Positions 33,255-41,804 of a DNA stretch of 64,000 nucleotides are shown here, piece after piece. Positions within the stretch are counted from its first letter, which is position 1. Every line of letters begins with the position of its first letter. The DNA is from Lachnospiraceae bacterium MD308 (GTDB taxonomy: Bacteria > Bacillota > Clostridia > Lachnospirales > Lachnospiraceae). A program made the translations under genes and the position numbers. The stretch lies in the NCBI GenBank assembly GCA_010206225.2, contig VIQU02000008.1, forward strand, positions 1 to 64,000, given 5' to 3'. The notes under the pieces were generated by a model, which was not told the DNA's origin, made no database searches, and was given only the letters and a program-made list of their open reading frames with translations.

Positions 33255-33578
33255 ATGGGACTTTTTAACTTTCTGCATAATCCTGATATCAATCAGGGCT
33301 TAAAAGAATATCATGAAACCCAGAGTGCAGTTCTGCTGGATGTCCGTACGCCGCCAGAATACCGCGAGGGACATATCCCCGGCAGTAAAAACATCCCGCT
33401 TCAAAAGATCAGCCGTATAAGCGACGCAGACATCGGAAAGGAGCGCCCGCTCTTTGTCTACTGCTACAGCGGCGCCAGAAGCCGTCAGGCCGTAAGCACA
33501 CTGCAGCGCATGGGATATCTGAATGTAAAAAATATAGGCGGAATATCCGCATATACAGGAAAGGTGGAATCTGTATGA
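33255..33578 (+). CDS. Rhodanese-like sulfurtransferase
   Basis: A 107-residue single-domain rhodanese. The conserved segments are LLDVRTPPEYREGHIPGSKN, then the active-site loop VYCYSGARSRQAV, whose Cys would carry a persulfide, and MGYLNVKNIGGI. Length fits single-domain members, which transfer sulfane sulfur to thiols or cyanide. The start at 33255 follows AAGGAGG by seven bases. Its stop overlaps the start of the CoA-disulfide reductase gene (ATGA), so the two are coupled. Together they suggest persulfide or CoA-thiol redox handling, regulated by the Crp/Fnr protein encoded downstream. Confidence 0.92.
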   Translation: MGLFNFLHNPDINQGLKEYHETQSAVLLDVRTPPEYREGHIPGSKNIPLQKISRISDADIGKERPLFVYCYSGARSRQAVSTLQRMGYLNVKNIGGISAYTGKVESV

Positions 33579-35266
33579 AAGTAGTAATTATAGGCGGCGT
33601 TGCCGGAGGCGCCACAGCGGCGGCAAGAATCCGCAGGCTGGATGAACAGGCAGAGATCGTAGTTTTTGAACGGTCAGGATATATTTCCTACGCAAACTGC
33701 GGCCTGCCCTACTATATCGGAGACGTGATCGGCGATCCCGAAGAGTTAACCCTTCAAACTCCCGAAAGTTTCTTCTCACGCTTTCGCGTAATCATGAAAG
33801 TGCGCCATGAAGTCACGGCCATTCACCCGGACGAAAGATTGGTCTCTGTAAGAAATCTTGAGACCGGCGAGACGTTTAAGGAGAACTACGACAAGCTCAT
33901 CCTGTCTCCCGGCGCCAAACCCACACAGCCTAGAGTTGCAGGAGCTGAACTGGACCGGGTATTTACCCTGCGGACGGTGGAAGACACGTTTTCCATCAAA
34001 GAATACATCAACAAGCATCACCCCAAATCGGCCGTGCTGGCAGGAGGCGGTTTCATCAGTCTGGAGCTGGCGGAAAACTTAAAGGAACTTGGCATGGAAG
34101 TAACCATCGTCCAGCGTCCCAGACAATTGATGAATCCCTTCGACCCGGATATGGCAGCTTTTATTCACAGCGAAATGCGAAGGCACGGTGTCAGACTACT
34201 GTTAGGCCACACTGTAGAAGGCTTTGAGAAAAGCAATAACGGTGTAGACGTTCTTCTGAAAGAGGAAGCCCCTCTTCATGCCGATATGGTGGTACTCGCC
34301 ATCGGCGTTACTCCCGACACTGCTCTCGCAAAGGATGCAGGCCTTAAACTGGGCATCAAAGGCAGCATCGCAGTAAACGACCGGATGGAAACATCCGTCC
34401 CGGATATCTTTGCCGTAGGGGACGCAGTACAGGTAAAGCACTATGTCACCGGACAGGATGCCGTCATTTCTTTAGCGGGTCCGGCCAACAGACAGGGACG
34501 GATCGCCGCCGATAACATCTGCGGCAAGGACAGCCGCTATACCGGCTCTCAGGGCAGCAGTATCATTCAGGTATTTGACATGACCGCCGCTGTCACCGGA
34601 GTCAATGAAACCAATGCAAAAAAAGCCGGGTTAGAGACAGATAAGATCATCCTCTCTCCAATGAACCATGCCGGCTACTATCCCGGCGGAAAGCTGATGA
34701 CTATGAAAGTAGTGTTTGAGAAGAAGACGCTCCGTCTTCTGGGCGCTCAGATCGTAGGCTATGACGGTGTGGATAAACGTATTGATGTCTTGGCTGCGGC
34801 GATCCATGCTAATCTTAAAGCTACCGAGCTTAAGAGTCTGGACCTTGCATATGCGCCGCCTTATTCCTCTGCCAAAGATCCGGTAAATATGGCCGGTTTC
34901 ATGATCAACAACATAGAAAAGGGAATTCTCAAACAATGGTTTTTAGAAGACGTAAACCGTCTTCCCCATGACGGGAGCGCGACTCTGCTGGATGCCAGAA
35001 CGGCAGGAGAATACAGCGATGGACATATTGACGGGTTCAAAAATATTCCCGTAGATGAACTGCGGACACGGCTGGATGAAATAGAGCGGAATAAGCCGGT
35101 CTATGTAATCTGCCAGAGCGGCCTGAGAAGTTACATTGCCTGCCGGATTCTTGCCGGACATGGCTATGAAGCGTATAACTTTGCCGGAGGCTTCCGATTC
35201 TATGACGCGGTCACAAACGACCGCTGCCTGATCGAATCGGCTTCCCCTTGCGGGATGGACCGGTAA
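33575..35266 (+). CDS. CoA-disulfide reductase/NADH oxidase-like flavoprotein with C-terminal rhodanese
   Basis: A 563-residue flavoprotein. The N-terminal FAD motif VVIIGGVAGGATAAARIRRL is followed by the single redox Cys in ISYANCGLPYYIGD, a mark of CoA-disulfide reductase and persulfide reductases. An NAD-binding motif AVLAGGGFISLELAENL and the FAD closing segment DIFAVGDAVQV follow. Residues from about 460 form a second rhodanese domain with active-site VICQSGLRSYIA. This fusion type is known to reduce CoA disulfide, CoA persulfide or polysulfide using NAD(P)H. It overlaps the upstream rhodanese by four bases and converges on the regulator gene, with only five bases between the two stops. 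Confidence 0.94.
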   Translation: MKVVIIGGVAGGATAAARIRRLDEQAEIVVFERSGYISYANCGLPYYIGDVIGDPEELTLQTPESFFSRFRVIMKVRHEVTAIHPDERLVSVRNLETGETFKENYDKLILSPGAKPTQPRVAGAELDRVFTLRTVEDTFSIKEYINKHHPKSAVLAGGGFISLELAENLKELGMEVTIVQRPRQLMNPFDPDMAAFIHSEMRRHGVRLLLGHTVEGFEKSNNGVDVLLKEEAPLHADMVVLAIGVTPDTALAKDAGLKLGIKGSIAVNDRMETSVPDIFAVGDAVQVKHYVTGQDAVISLAGPANRQGRIAADNICGKDSRYTGSQGSSIIQVFDMTAAVTGVNETNAKKAGLETDKIILSPMNHAGYYPGGKLMTMKVVFEKKTLRLLGAQIVGYDGVDKRIDVLAAAIHANLKATELKSLDLAYAPPYSSAKDPVNMAGFMINNIEKGILKQWFLEDVNRLPHDGSATLLDARTAGEYSDGHIDGFKNIPVDELRTRLDEIERNKPVYVICQSGLRSYIACRILAGHGYEAYNFAGGFRFYDAVTNDRCLIESASPCGMDR

Positions 35267-35271
35267 AATCC

Positions 35272-35931
35272 TTATTTGCCGTCCAATTCCTCCAGTTTCG
35301 CCCGGTTCGTAATCTCTACCGAGCCGCGGGTAAGGCTTACCATCCCCTCGCGCTGAAAGTAACGGAGCATCCGGGTTATGACCTCCCGGTGGGTTCCCAG
35401 ATGATTGGCAATGCTCTCATGGGTCATGTTCAGACGGTCCGTATCTTCAATGGCCGCCTCTTCTAAAAGAAAAGCGGCCACACGTTTGTCCATGCTTTTC
35501 CACATGACCTGTTCCAACAGCCACATAACCTCTGAAAACCGGGAGGCCATGATCTCGTTCGTGTAATTGGCTACCGCGGCGGACTCCTCCATGATCTTCT
35601 TGTAGATGTCCGCGGAAATGATCCATAATTCTGTATCCTTTTCCGCGGTGACCGTCACATCAAACTGAATAGAACGCAGAATACAGGAGGCAGAAAACAG
35701 GCACATATCCCGTTCAAACAGCCGGTAGACCGTAATCTCCCTCCCTTCATCTGAGAGGATGAACGCCCGAAGCTGACCGGATTTCACAAGCAGCAGACCG
35801 GTGCAGTCCGCACCGCCGCCATAGAGTACATCGCCTTTCTTCACAATACGGCTGAAAAGACTCTCTGAAATATCTTTCTGCTGCCTGAGCGTCAGCTTAT
35901 CCCATACAGGAAAATATCTTGAAAATTCCAT
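35272..35931 (-). CDS. Crp/Fnr family transcriptional regulator
   Basis: A 219-residue regulator with an N-terminal cyclic-nucleotide-binding fold (KKGDVLYGGGADCTGLLLVKSG, then FERDMCLFSASCIL), a dimer helix and a C-terminal winged helix with recognition part THESIANHLGTHREVITRML. The N-terminal cysteine cluster of true Fnr is absent; three cysteines in the sensor fold could respond to redox or sulfur. The phosphate-binding RxS motif of Crp is not evident, so cAMP is unlikely. It converges with the CoA-disulfide reductase gene, and a palindrome fitting this family lies in that operon's promoter. Confidence 0.92.
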   Translation of the reverse strand: MEFSRYFPVWDKLTLRQQKDISESLFSRIVKKGDVLYGGGADCTGLLLVKSGQLRAFILSDEGREITVYRLFERDMCLFSASCILRSIQFDVTVTAEKDTELWIISADIYKKIMEESAAVANYTNEIMASRFSEVMWLLEQVMWKSMDKRVAAFLLEEAAIEDTDRLNMTHESIANHLGTHREVITRMLRYFQREGMVSLTRGSVEITNRAKLEELDGK

Positions 35932-36023
35932 TTTTTCTCCTCACATCAATGCTATACCTTGCATGGCTTTTTGCCGTTGCCGCCTTTCAATCAAACATAG
36001 CATCCACGTTTCTGTCTTCACTT

Positions 36024-38012
36024 CTATTTTTGATTGCGGAACTGCATCGGCGTCATATTATATGCTTTCTTAAACAGCCTGTTAAAGTGCTCTACATTCT
36101 GATATCCCACAGACAACGATATATTTTCCACCGTCATATTGCTGCTTTTCAGGAGCGCTTTTGCCTTCTTCATACGGATCTTCTTCACCAGTTCCCCGAA
36201 TGTCATGCCCGATTTTTCCTTAACATATTTGGAAATATAAGGCTTTGACAGATAGAATCTCTCTGCCAGATCATCCAGTGTGATATCGATATAATTTGTC
36301 TGGATATAATTCATAATCTCTATCATCCTAGCATCCTTGCACGTCTCCGCACTGCCGATTTCTTCAATCTTATTCACTGCAACGATCAAAGCCTCAATCG
36401 ATGCACTGATAATATCCGCGTCGATACCTACCCCCCAGAAGGCCTTCCCATTGCAGACAATCCCCACATACGCCACCGCTTTCGACGAAGAACCTCTCGT
36501 CAGAGAATGCTCCTCGTAAAATCTCAGCTCATAACTGATGTTAAAATACTGCTTGATGGCATTGCTCACCGCATCCAGACGGCCGTTTCCATTCGCCGCG
36601 ATCGTCCGGCTCTCTCCGCCGTGATTGATGGATACCTCCGCCGTGATGCCGTCTACCTGCTTGAAATGGCACTCATCAATCGAAAATACCGGCTTCGTAT
36701 TCACATAATTGTCCGTAAAAATCTCGTATACCCATTCCGGACTTAATTCCTTATGAGCCTTATCGGATACATCCTTCACAAGATAACCGACTTCTTCCCT
36801 CATCTTCATCGGCAGATTAATACCAAAGCTCTGCTTTAGAATGTAGCTTACGCCTCCCTTACCGGACTGGCTGTTGATACGGATCACATCGGAATCGTAC
36901 TTCCTTCCCACATCCTGCGGATCGATCGGAAGATACGGAACCGTCCATTTCTCGCATTTCTTCTCGTCTCTCCATGCCATACCCTTTGCGATCGCATCCT
37001 GATGGGAGCCGGAGAACGCAGTGAACACCAGATCTCCGCCGTACGGCTGTCTCGGGTTGACTTCCATCCTCGTAAGCCTCTCATAAGTATCCCGAAGATG
37101 CTGCATGTCGGAAAAATCAAGCTTCGGATCGACGCCGTGGGAGAACATATTCATACCAAGCGTTACGATATCCACATTGCCGGTACGCTCTCCGTTTCCA
37201 AATAATGTTCCCTCAATCCGGTCTGCCCCCGCCAGTATGCCAAGCTCAGCCGTAGCAACGCCGCATCCGCGGTCATTATGCGGATGCAGACACAAAATAA
37301 CGTTGTCTCTGTACTTTAAATGCTTATGTACATACTCAAGCTGGCATGCAAATACGTGAGGCATTGCATTTTCAACTGTAGTCGGTATATTAATGATCGC
37401 CTTATGATCCGCCGCAGGCTGCCATACGTCCAGCACTGCGTTGCATACTTCTACCGCATATTCGACTTCCGTGCCCGGAAAGCTCTCCGGACTGTACTGG
37501 AAGGTAAAATTGCCGTCCGTCTCATTCGCCAGCTCAAGAAGAAGCTTCGCTCCGTCAATGGCAATCTTTTTAATCTCTTCTTTATCCTTTTTAAATACCT
37601 GTTCCCGCTGTGCAACCGAGGTAGAATTATACAGATGTACTACCGCATGAGGCGCGCCCTTCACTGCCTCAAAAGTCTTCTTAATGATATGCTCTCTTGC
37701 CTGTGTCAGCACTTGTACCGTCACATCATCCGGAATCATATCCTTCTCAATCAATGTCCGGAGGAACTTATATTCCGTCTCTGATGCCGCCGGAAATCCG
37801 ACCTCAATCTCCTTAAAGCCCACATCCACCAGCAACTGGAAAAACTCCAGCTTCTCATCCAGACTCATAGGCTCAATCAGCGCCTGATTCCCGTCCCGAA
37901 GATCCACACTGCACCAGATCGGCGGTTTATCAATGTAATCCTTCTTCACCCAATCATAAGTAACAACCGGCGGCATAAAATACGTTCTCTCATACTTGTT
38001 AAAATTCTTCAT
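36024..38012 (-). CDS. leuA: 2-isopropylmalate synthase fused to an AraC-type DNA-binding domain
   Basis: One uninterrupted 662-codon frame. Residues 1-560 are a full LeuA: catalytic start WCSVDLRDGNQAL, metal-binding LHPHNDRGCGVA, FGNGERTGNVDIVTLG and a C-terminal leucine-sensing LeuA-dimer domain (about 430-555, with NGNGRLDAVSNAIKQYF and GIDADIISASIEALIVAVN). Residues 561-662 form a two-helix-turn-helix AraC/XylS DNA-binding domain: LDDLAERFYLSKPYISKYVK, then ENISLSVGYQNVEHFNRLFK and the closing NMTPMQFRNQK. LeuA makes 2-isopropylmalate from 2-oxoisovalerate and acetyl-CoA. The fusion suggests an enzyme that also binds DNA, perhaps switched by leucine. GAAGGAG precedes the ATG. It lies 57 bases after the hydrolase gene. 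Confidence 0.93.
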   Translation of the reverse strand: MKNFNKYERTYFMPPVVTYDWVKKDYIDKPPIWCSVDLRDGNQALIEPMSLDEKLEFFQLLVDVGFKEIEVGFPAASETEYKFLRTLIEKDMIPDDVTVQVLTQAREHIIKKTFEAVKGAPHAVVHLYNSTSVAQREQVFKKDKEEIKKIAIDGAKLLLELANETDGNFTFQYSPESFPGTEVEYAVEVCNAVLDVWQPAADHKAIINIPTTVENAMPHVFACQLEYVHKHLKYRDNVILCLHPHNDRGCGVATAELGILAGADRIEGTLFGNGERTGNVDIVTLGMNMFSHGVDPKLDFSDMQHLRDTYERLTRMEVNPRQPYGGDLVFTAFSGSHQDAIAKGMAWRDEKKCEKWTVPYLPIDPQDVGRKYDSDVIRINSQSGKGGVSYILKQSFGINLPMKMREEVGYLVKDVSDKAHKELSPEWVYEIFTDNYVNTKPVFSIDECHFKQVDGITAEVSINHGGESRTIAANGNGRLDAVSNAIKQYFNISYELRFYEEHSLTRGSSSKAVAYVGIVCNGKAFWGVGIDADIISASIEALIVAVNKIEEIGSAETCKDARMIEIMNYIQTNYIDITLDDLAERFYLSKPYISKYVKEKSGMTFGELVKKIRMKKAKALLKSSNMTVENISLSVGYQNVEHFNRLFKKAYNMTPMQFRNQK

Positions 38013-38069
38013 AAATCCATCTCCTTCAACTTATATCATAAAATTTTAATCATCGTGCTTTTACAGTGA

Positions 38070-38891
38070 TCAAGCGCTGTCGACTTGCCTGACCAGCCCG
38101 CCGATCAGCCGGTTCACGGCTTCCGGCTGATCCGTGTTTGCATTGTGTCCGGCATTTTTTATCCATTCCAGAGGGATGCCGGTATCTTTATGCCATGCTT
38201 TATTATATCGAATACACGATCCGGCGCGGTCTTTTTCACCACAGATCAAAAGTGCCGGACATTTGATCTCGTACGGCAGATCCATTTCTATCGCATCTGC
38301 AAGGATTCTGAATCCATTGCCAGCTATCTTGGCATACCGCTTTTTATCCCCGGCATACACCATCATAATCTCATGCATCAGTGTTCTTCCATATTCAGAT
38401 ACCGCGACATTATTTACCCCGGACTTTATCAGCAGACTCCACGGATAATAAAGATAAACAGGCTCCATCTTCTTTAACAGCCAGAGCTCAATCCCCGTCA
38501 AAAACTTTCTTTTTAACGGAGCTGAATCAATAGAGACCATTCCCCTTAACTTCTCAGGATATAACTGCGCATACATCTGTCCGACATAACCGCCCATAGA
38601 TTGTCCTATGATCACAGGTCTTGTTATTCTTTCCTGTTCAAATATGCCGTTCAGCCACCTTGCCTTATCCATCAGATTAAAATCAAATCTGAACGGCCAT
38701 GAGGCCGCATGACCGGGCGCATCCCACACAAAAACATTATATTCGTTTTTAAAACATGCGATCTGCTTGTCAAACAATCTGTGATCTGCTGTCAGACCCG
38801 GCAGAAAAGCCAGTGTCACAGCTTCTTCTGCAATCATATGAATCCAATAATGGATGATACCCAACGGTGTCGTATATGTTTTTTCAATCAT
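38070..38891 (-). CDS. Alpha/beta hydrolase
   Basis: A 273-residue cytosolic hydrolase. The nucleophile elbow is VIIGQSMGGYVGQMYAQLYP (Ser in GQSMGG), the acid probably lies in LLICGEKDRAG, and the catalytic His is in IKNAGHNANTDQPEAVN. The oxyanion region LAFLPGLTADHRLFDKQI fits the family. The substrate is unknown. An extended -10 (TGGTATACT) lies roughly 50 bases upstream, and GGAG precedes the start. It is first of a pair with the LeuA fusion gene, so it may be cotranscribed with it; no metabolic link is evident. Confidence 0.88.
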   Translation of the reverse strand: MIEKTYTTPLGIIHYWIHMIAEEAVTLAFLPGLTADHRLFDKQIACFKNEYNVFVWDAPGHAASWPFRFDFNLMDKARWLNGIFEQERITRPVIIGQSMGGYVGQMYAQLYPEKLRGMVSIDSAPLKRKFLTGIELWLLKKMEPVYLYYPWSLLIKSGVNNVAVSEYGRTLMHEIMMVYAGDKKRYAKIAGNGFRILADAIEMDLPYEIKCPALLICGEKDRAGSCIRYNKAWHKDTGIPLEWIKNAGHNANTDQPEAVNRLIGGLVRQVDSA

Positions 38892-39004
38892 CTTAATATC
38901 TCCATATTATCCATCCAGCAAGCCAGTATACCAACACAAACAAGTTAATATTTATCAATTTTGTTGTCTGATTTTAATTCTCCACTATCCTACCATACAA
39001 ATGC

Positions 39005-39037
39005 AAAAAAGGAAAGTGATAATTTTAATCACTTTCC
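39005..39037 (-). terminator. Terminator of the sodium symporter gene
   Basis: A perfect ten-base stem GGAAAGTGAT/ATCACTTTCC with a seven-base loop is followed on the minus strand by six T residues, about 30 bases past the stop codon. Confidence 0.88.
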
Positions 39038-39065
39038 TTGATATATTTTAATATTCTTTCATCCA

Positions 39066-40592
39066 TTACTCTTCTAATGAACGTTTCTTTGATATCATTA
39101 CTTTCTCCTCATAACACAGAAAGATCTCATCTACTTTTTCTTTCTGAAGCTTCGGCGTCACTATACTCACAACCGGAACTACGATCAAGCCCGCAATCAT
39201 TGCTGCCGCGCCTGCATTGATCGGAGATGCGATATAGTGGAAATACATATTAGAAACAGTAATTCCGACACCCGCCGCGAAGCTCGCCCATACTGCCGCT
39301 CTCGTAACGCCTTTCCAGTACAGCCCGTACATAAACGGCGCGAGGAATGCTCCCGCAAGCGCGCCCCATGAGATACCCATAAGCTGTGCAATAAAGGTCG
39401 GCGGATCAAGCGCGATCACTACGGACAGCACGATGAAAAACACAACCAGAACCTGCATGGTCTTTACCTGCTTTTTCTCATCCATATTTTTTACAACATT
39501 ATCTTTTAAAAGGTCAAGTGTCAATGTTGAACTTGAAGTAAGTACCAGCGATGCCAGCGTCGACATAGATGCTGATAATACAAGCACTACTACAATTCCG
39601 ATCAAAATATCCGGCAATGTAGACAGCATATACGGAACGATCCCGTCAAAAACAACCGCTCCTGTCTCATCGTAAATGGACGGATTGTCAAACAATCTTC
39701 CAAACCCTCCGAGGAAATAGCACCCGCCGGAAATGATCACTGCAAAGATCGTCGAGATCACTGTGCCGGTATTGATGGATTTCTCATCCTTGATCGCATA
39801 GAACTTTCCTACCATCTGAGGAAGTCCCCACGTACCGAGAGACGTCAGTATCACAACGCCGAGAAGATTAAGCGGGTCCGGTCCTAAAAACGAAGTAAAC
39901 GCCCCCGGCTGTCCCATCGTAATCTCGATATCGCTTGGAATCTCCGCCATTTTCCGGATCGCCTCGATCAGTCCCCCCTGTCCGCCAAGAACAGAACCGA
40001 TGACGGCACAGATCCCCACAAGCATAATGATCCCCTGAATAAAGTCGTTGATAGCCGTTGCCATATAACCGCCGAGAATTACATAGATTCCGGTAAATAC
40101 TGCCATACCGATCACGCAATATGTATACGGAATATGAAACGCCATCCCGAATAGTCTGGAAAGGCCATTATATACCGATGCCGTATAGGGGATCAGAAAG
40201 ATAAATACGATCGCAGATGCCGCAATCTTAAGCGCCTTGCTCTCATACCTCTCGCCGAAAAAATCCGGCATCGTCTTAGAATTCAGACGCTGTGTCATAA
40301 CTTTTGTACGTCTTCCAAGTACAACCCACGCCAAAAGACTTCCGATCACTGCGTTTCCAAGCCCGATCCACGTAGAAGCCATACCATACTTCCAGCCGAA
40401 TTGTCCCGCATACCCGACGAACACAACCGCCGAAAAGTAAGAAGTTCCATATGCAAACGCCGTAAGCCACGGCCCTACGGAACGTCCTCCCAATACAAAT
40501 CCATCCACACTGGTCGCATGTTTCCTGCTGTATAGACCTACAGCTACCATGATTCCAAAGAAAATAACCAGCAAAATCAACTTAACTGCCAT
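39066..40592 (-). CDS. Sodium:solute symporter (SSS family, PutP-like)
   Basis: A 508-residue membrane protein with about 13 helices. Family marks include VDGFVLGGRSVGPWLTAFAY at the first loop, SYFSAVVFVGYAGQFGWKYG, and GLPQMVGKFYAIKDEKSI. The Na2-site helix region VLVLSASMSTLASLVLTSSS is well kept. SSS members import proline, pantothenate, sugars or other solutes with Na+; the substrate is not identifiable by eye. The start at 40592 follows AGAGGG by seven bases. It is transcribed alone from a consensus promoter with repeated palindromes in the leader. It would use the Na+ gradient made by the decarboxylase and perhaps Rnf. Confidence 0.9.
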   Translation of the reverse strand: MAVKLILLVIFFGIMVAVGLYSRKHATSVDGFVLGGRSVGPWLTAFAYGTSYFSAVVFVGYAGQFGWKYGMASTWIGLGNAVIGSLLAWVVLGRRTKVMTQRLNSKTMPDFFGERYESKALKIAASAIVFIFLIPYTASVYNGLSRLFGMAFHIPYTYCVIGMAVFTGIYVILGGYMATAINDFIQGIIMLVGICAVIGSVLGGQGGLIEAIRKMAEIPSDIEITMGQPGAFTSFLGPDPLNLLGVVILTSLGTWGLPQMVGKFYAIKDEKSINTGTVISTIFAVIISGGCYFLGGFGRLFDNPSIYDETGAVVFDGIVPYMLSTLPDILIGIVVVLVLSASMSTLASLVLTSSSTLTLDLLKDNVVKNMDEKKQVKTMQVLVVFFIVLSVVIALDPPTFIAQLMGISWGALAGAFLAPFMYGLYWKGVTRAAVWASFAAGVGITVSNMYFHYIASPINAGAAAMIAGLIVVPVVSIVTPKLQKEKVDEIFLCYEEKVMISKKRSLEE

Positions 40593-40683
40593 AAAAATTC
40601 CCTCTTCTTTCTCTGTTTCAATTCCTTTTGTGCTTTTTCGCAGACGAAGCCGGACATTGTACGATCCTCTTATTCTGCCATGC

Positions 40684-40754
40684 CGCTTTAAAGCGCAACG
40701 CTTTAAAGCATTAAAGCACCTTGAAATTGTATCACGGAAGGATATTTCTGTCAA
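40684..40754 (-). promoter_or_regulatory. Consensus promoter and repeated palindromes upstream of the symporter
   Basis: On the minus strand TTGACA (40754-40749), a 17-base spacer and TACAAT (40731-40726) make a very good sigma-A promoter. Just downstream of the expected start point are a perfect 12-base palindrome CGCTTTAAAGCG (40684-40695), a near copy (40699-40710) and a further TTAAAGCA half. This is a likely tandem operator for an unknown repressor. Confidence 0.75.
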
Positions 40755-40781
40755 CTGCTTTGCGGCAGAAAAATACTTCTT

Positions 40782-41147
40782 TCATATTATCACTTTATTG
40801 CATATAACTACACACAATGTACTTAACAGTGTTCCAAGCAGATAATTTTCTGCAAATTTTTCGTCCTTTGTAATCTTATCATATCGTGCAATGGACTTTG
40901 CGGTAAGGATAAAGCCTATTGCGGCATACTAACCTTTCGATAAAAACAAAAGCATTATAAAACGCTCAACTGTCCATATAACAGCCCAAAATACTTCTGA
41001 CCTGAAAATCGGCAAAAAAGCCAATATTACTGCGATACAATACTCCAAAGAATGTAATATTACTCCTTTATATTTTTCTTCCTTATATTTAGACATTTTT
41101 TCATTCTGAAAATAAAAATCTCCTAACAAATGACCTATTCCAAGCAC
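40782..41147 (-). pseudogene. Decayed DUF3307 membrane protein gene
   Basis: The first part (start 41147) encodes the typical DUF3307 N-terminus: GIGHLLGDFYFQNEKMSKYK and GVILHSLEYCIA, but stops after 72 codons at 40929. Reading on in another phase gives the typical C-terminus (GFILTAKSIARYDKIT, then AENYLLGTLLSTL) ending at a TGA at 40782. The family is usually about 230 residues; only about 120 codons remain, so an internal deletion with frameshift has removed the middle. No function is expected. Confidence 0.75.
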
Positions 41148-41327
41148 AAGTAAATATTATGCTATAATTACGCATAATCTTTATGTTATTCCGATACGTT
41201 TTTTCTTCACTTATTGATTGGGATAAATGTGAAATATAATTATAAAAAGAATTTTAAGATTATCGTCTGAGCAGATGTCAGAGAGGCCAAAGAACCCTTT
41301 GACCCCATCGTTACATAATTATGATTC

Positions 41328-41804
41328 TTACTTCATCTGGTTGACCCGGTCCTGAACCGTCTTATTGAAATTCTCGATCTTCCGGTCATAAGTTGCGTCC
41401 ATGTACTCCGAATGAAGCATAAAGTCCGCTGTTGCAAGATTGTTTGCCACTGGTATATCATATACGACTGCGATACGAAGAAGCGCCTTCACATCCGGAT
41501 CGTGGGGCTGCGCCTCAAGAGGATCCCACAAAAATACCATAAAATCAATCTGCCCCTCCACAATCTTCGCCCCGATCTGCTGGTCTCCGCCCAACGGGCC
41601 GCTGTTATATCCCTTCACCGGAAGCCCTGTCTTTTCCGCGATAAGACGGGCTGTTGTTCCCGTTCCGCAAAGGAAATGTCCTTTTAATATCTCTTTATTC
41701 TGATCGCACCATTCTACCAGCTCTTTCTTTTTTCCGTCATGAGCAACCAGTGCGATATGCTTCGTCTTTCCAATCTCCAACGTTACAAAATTATCATTCA
41801 TCAT
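41328..41804 (-). CDS. mgsA: Methylglyoxal synthase
   Basis: A roughly 158-residue cytosolic enzyme that turns dihydroxyacetone phosphate into methylglyoxal and phosphate, a glycolytic bypass. Motifs are HIALVAHDGKKKELVEWC, the phosphate loop LCGTGTTARLIAEKTGL, GPLGGDQQIGAKI with the catalytic Asp region, and FLWDPLEAQPHDPDVKAL. The start at 41804 (or the next ATG) follows GGAGGG; the upstream ATG at 41825 has no ribosome site. It overlaps the end of the upstream dehydrogenase gene by about 11 bases, so the two are coupled. A dehydrogenase of this type next to it may help deal with reactive aldehydes. Confidence 0.95.
   Translation of the reverse strand: MMNDNFVTLEIGKTKHIALVAHDGKKKELVEWCDQNKEILKGHFLCGTGTTARLIAEKTGLPVKGYNSGPLGGDQQIGAKIVEGQIDFMVFLWDPLEAQPHDPDVKALLRIAVVYDIPVANNLATADFMLHSEYMDATYDRKIENFNKTVQDRVNQMK

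Noticed and set aside
38013-38069. A leucine leader peptide or T-box before leuA.
   Set aside because: Only 57 bases separate it from the upstream gene. They hold a ribosome site and A/T-rich sequence, but no leader frame with Leu codons and no T-box motif.
41270-41320. GGTCAAAG and CTTTGGCC as a terminator beyond mgsA.
   Set aside because: The stem needs a G-T pair and has a two- to four-base loop with no T-run on the minus strand.
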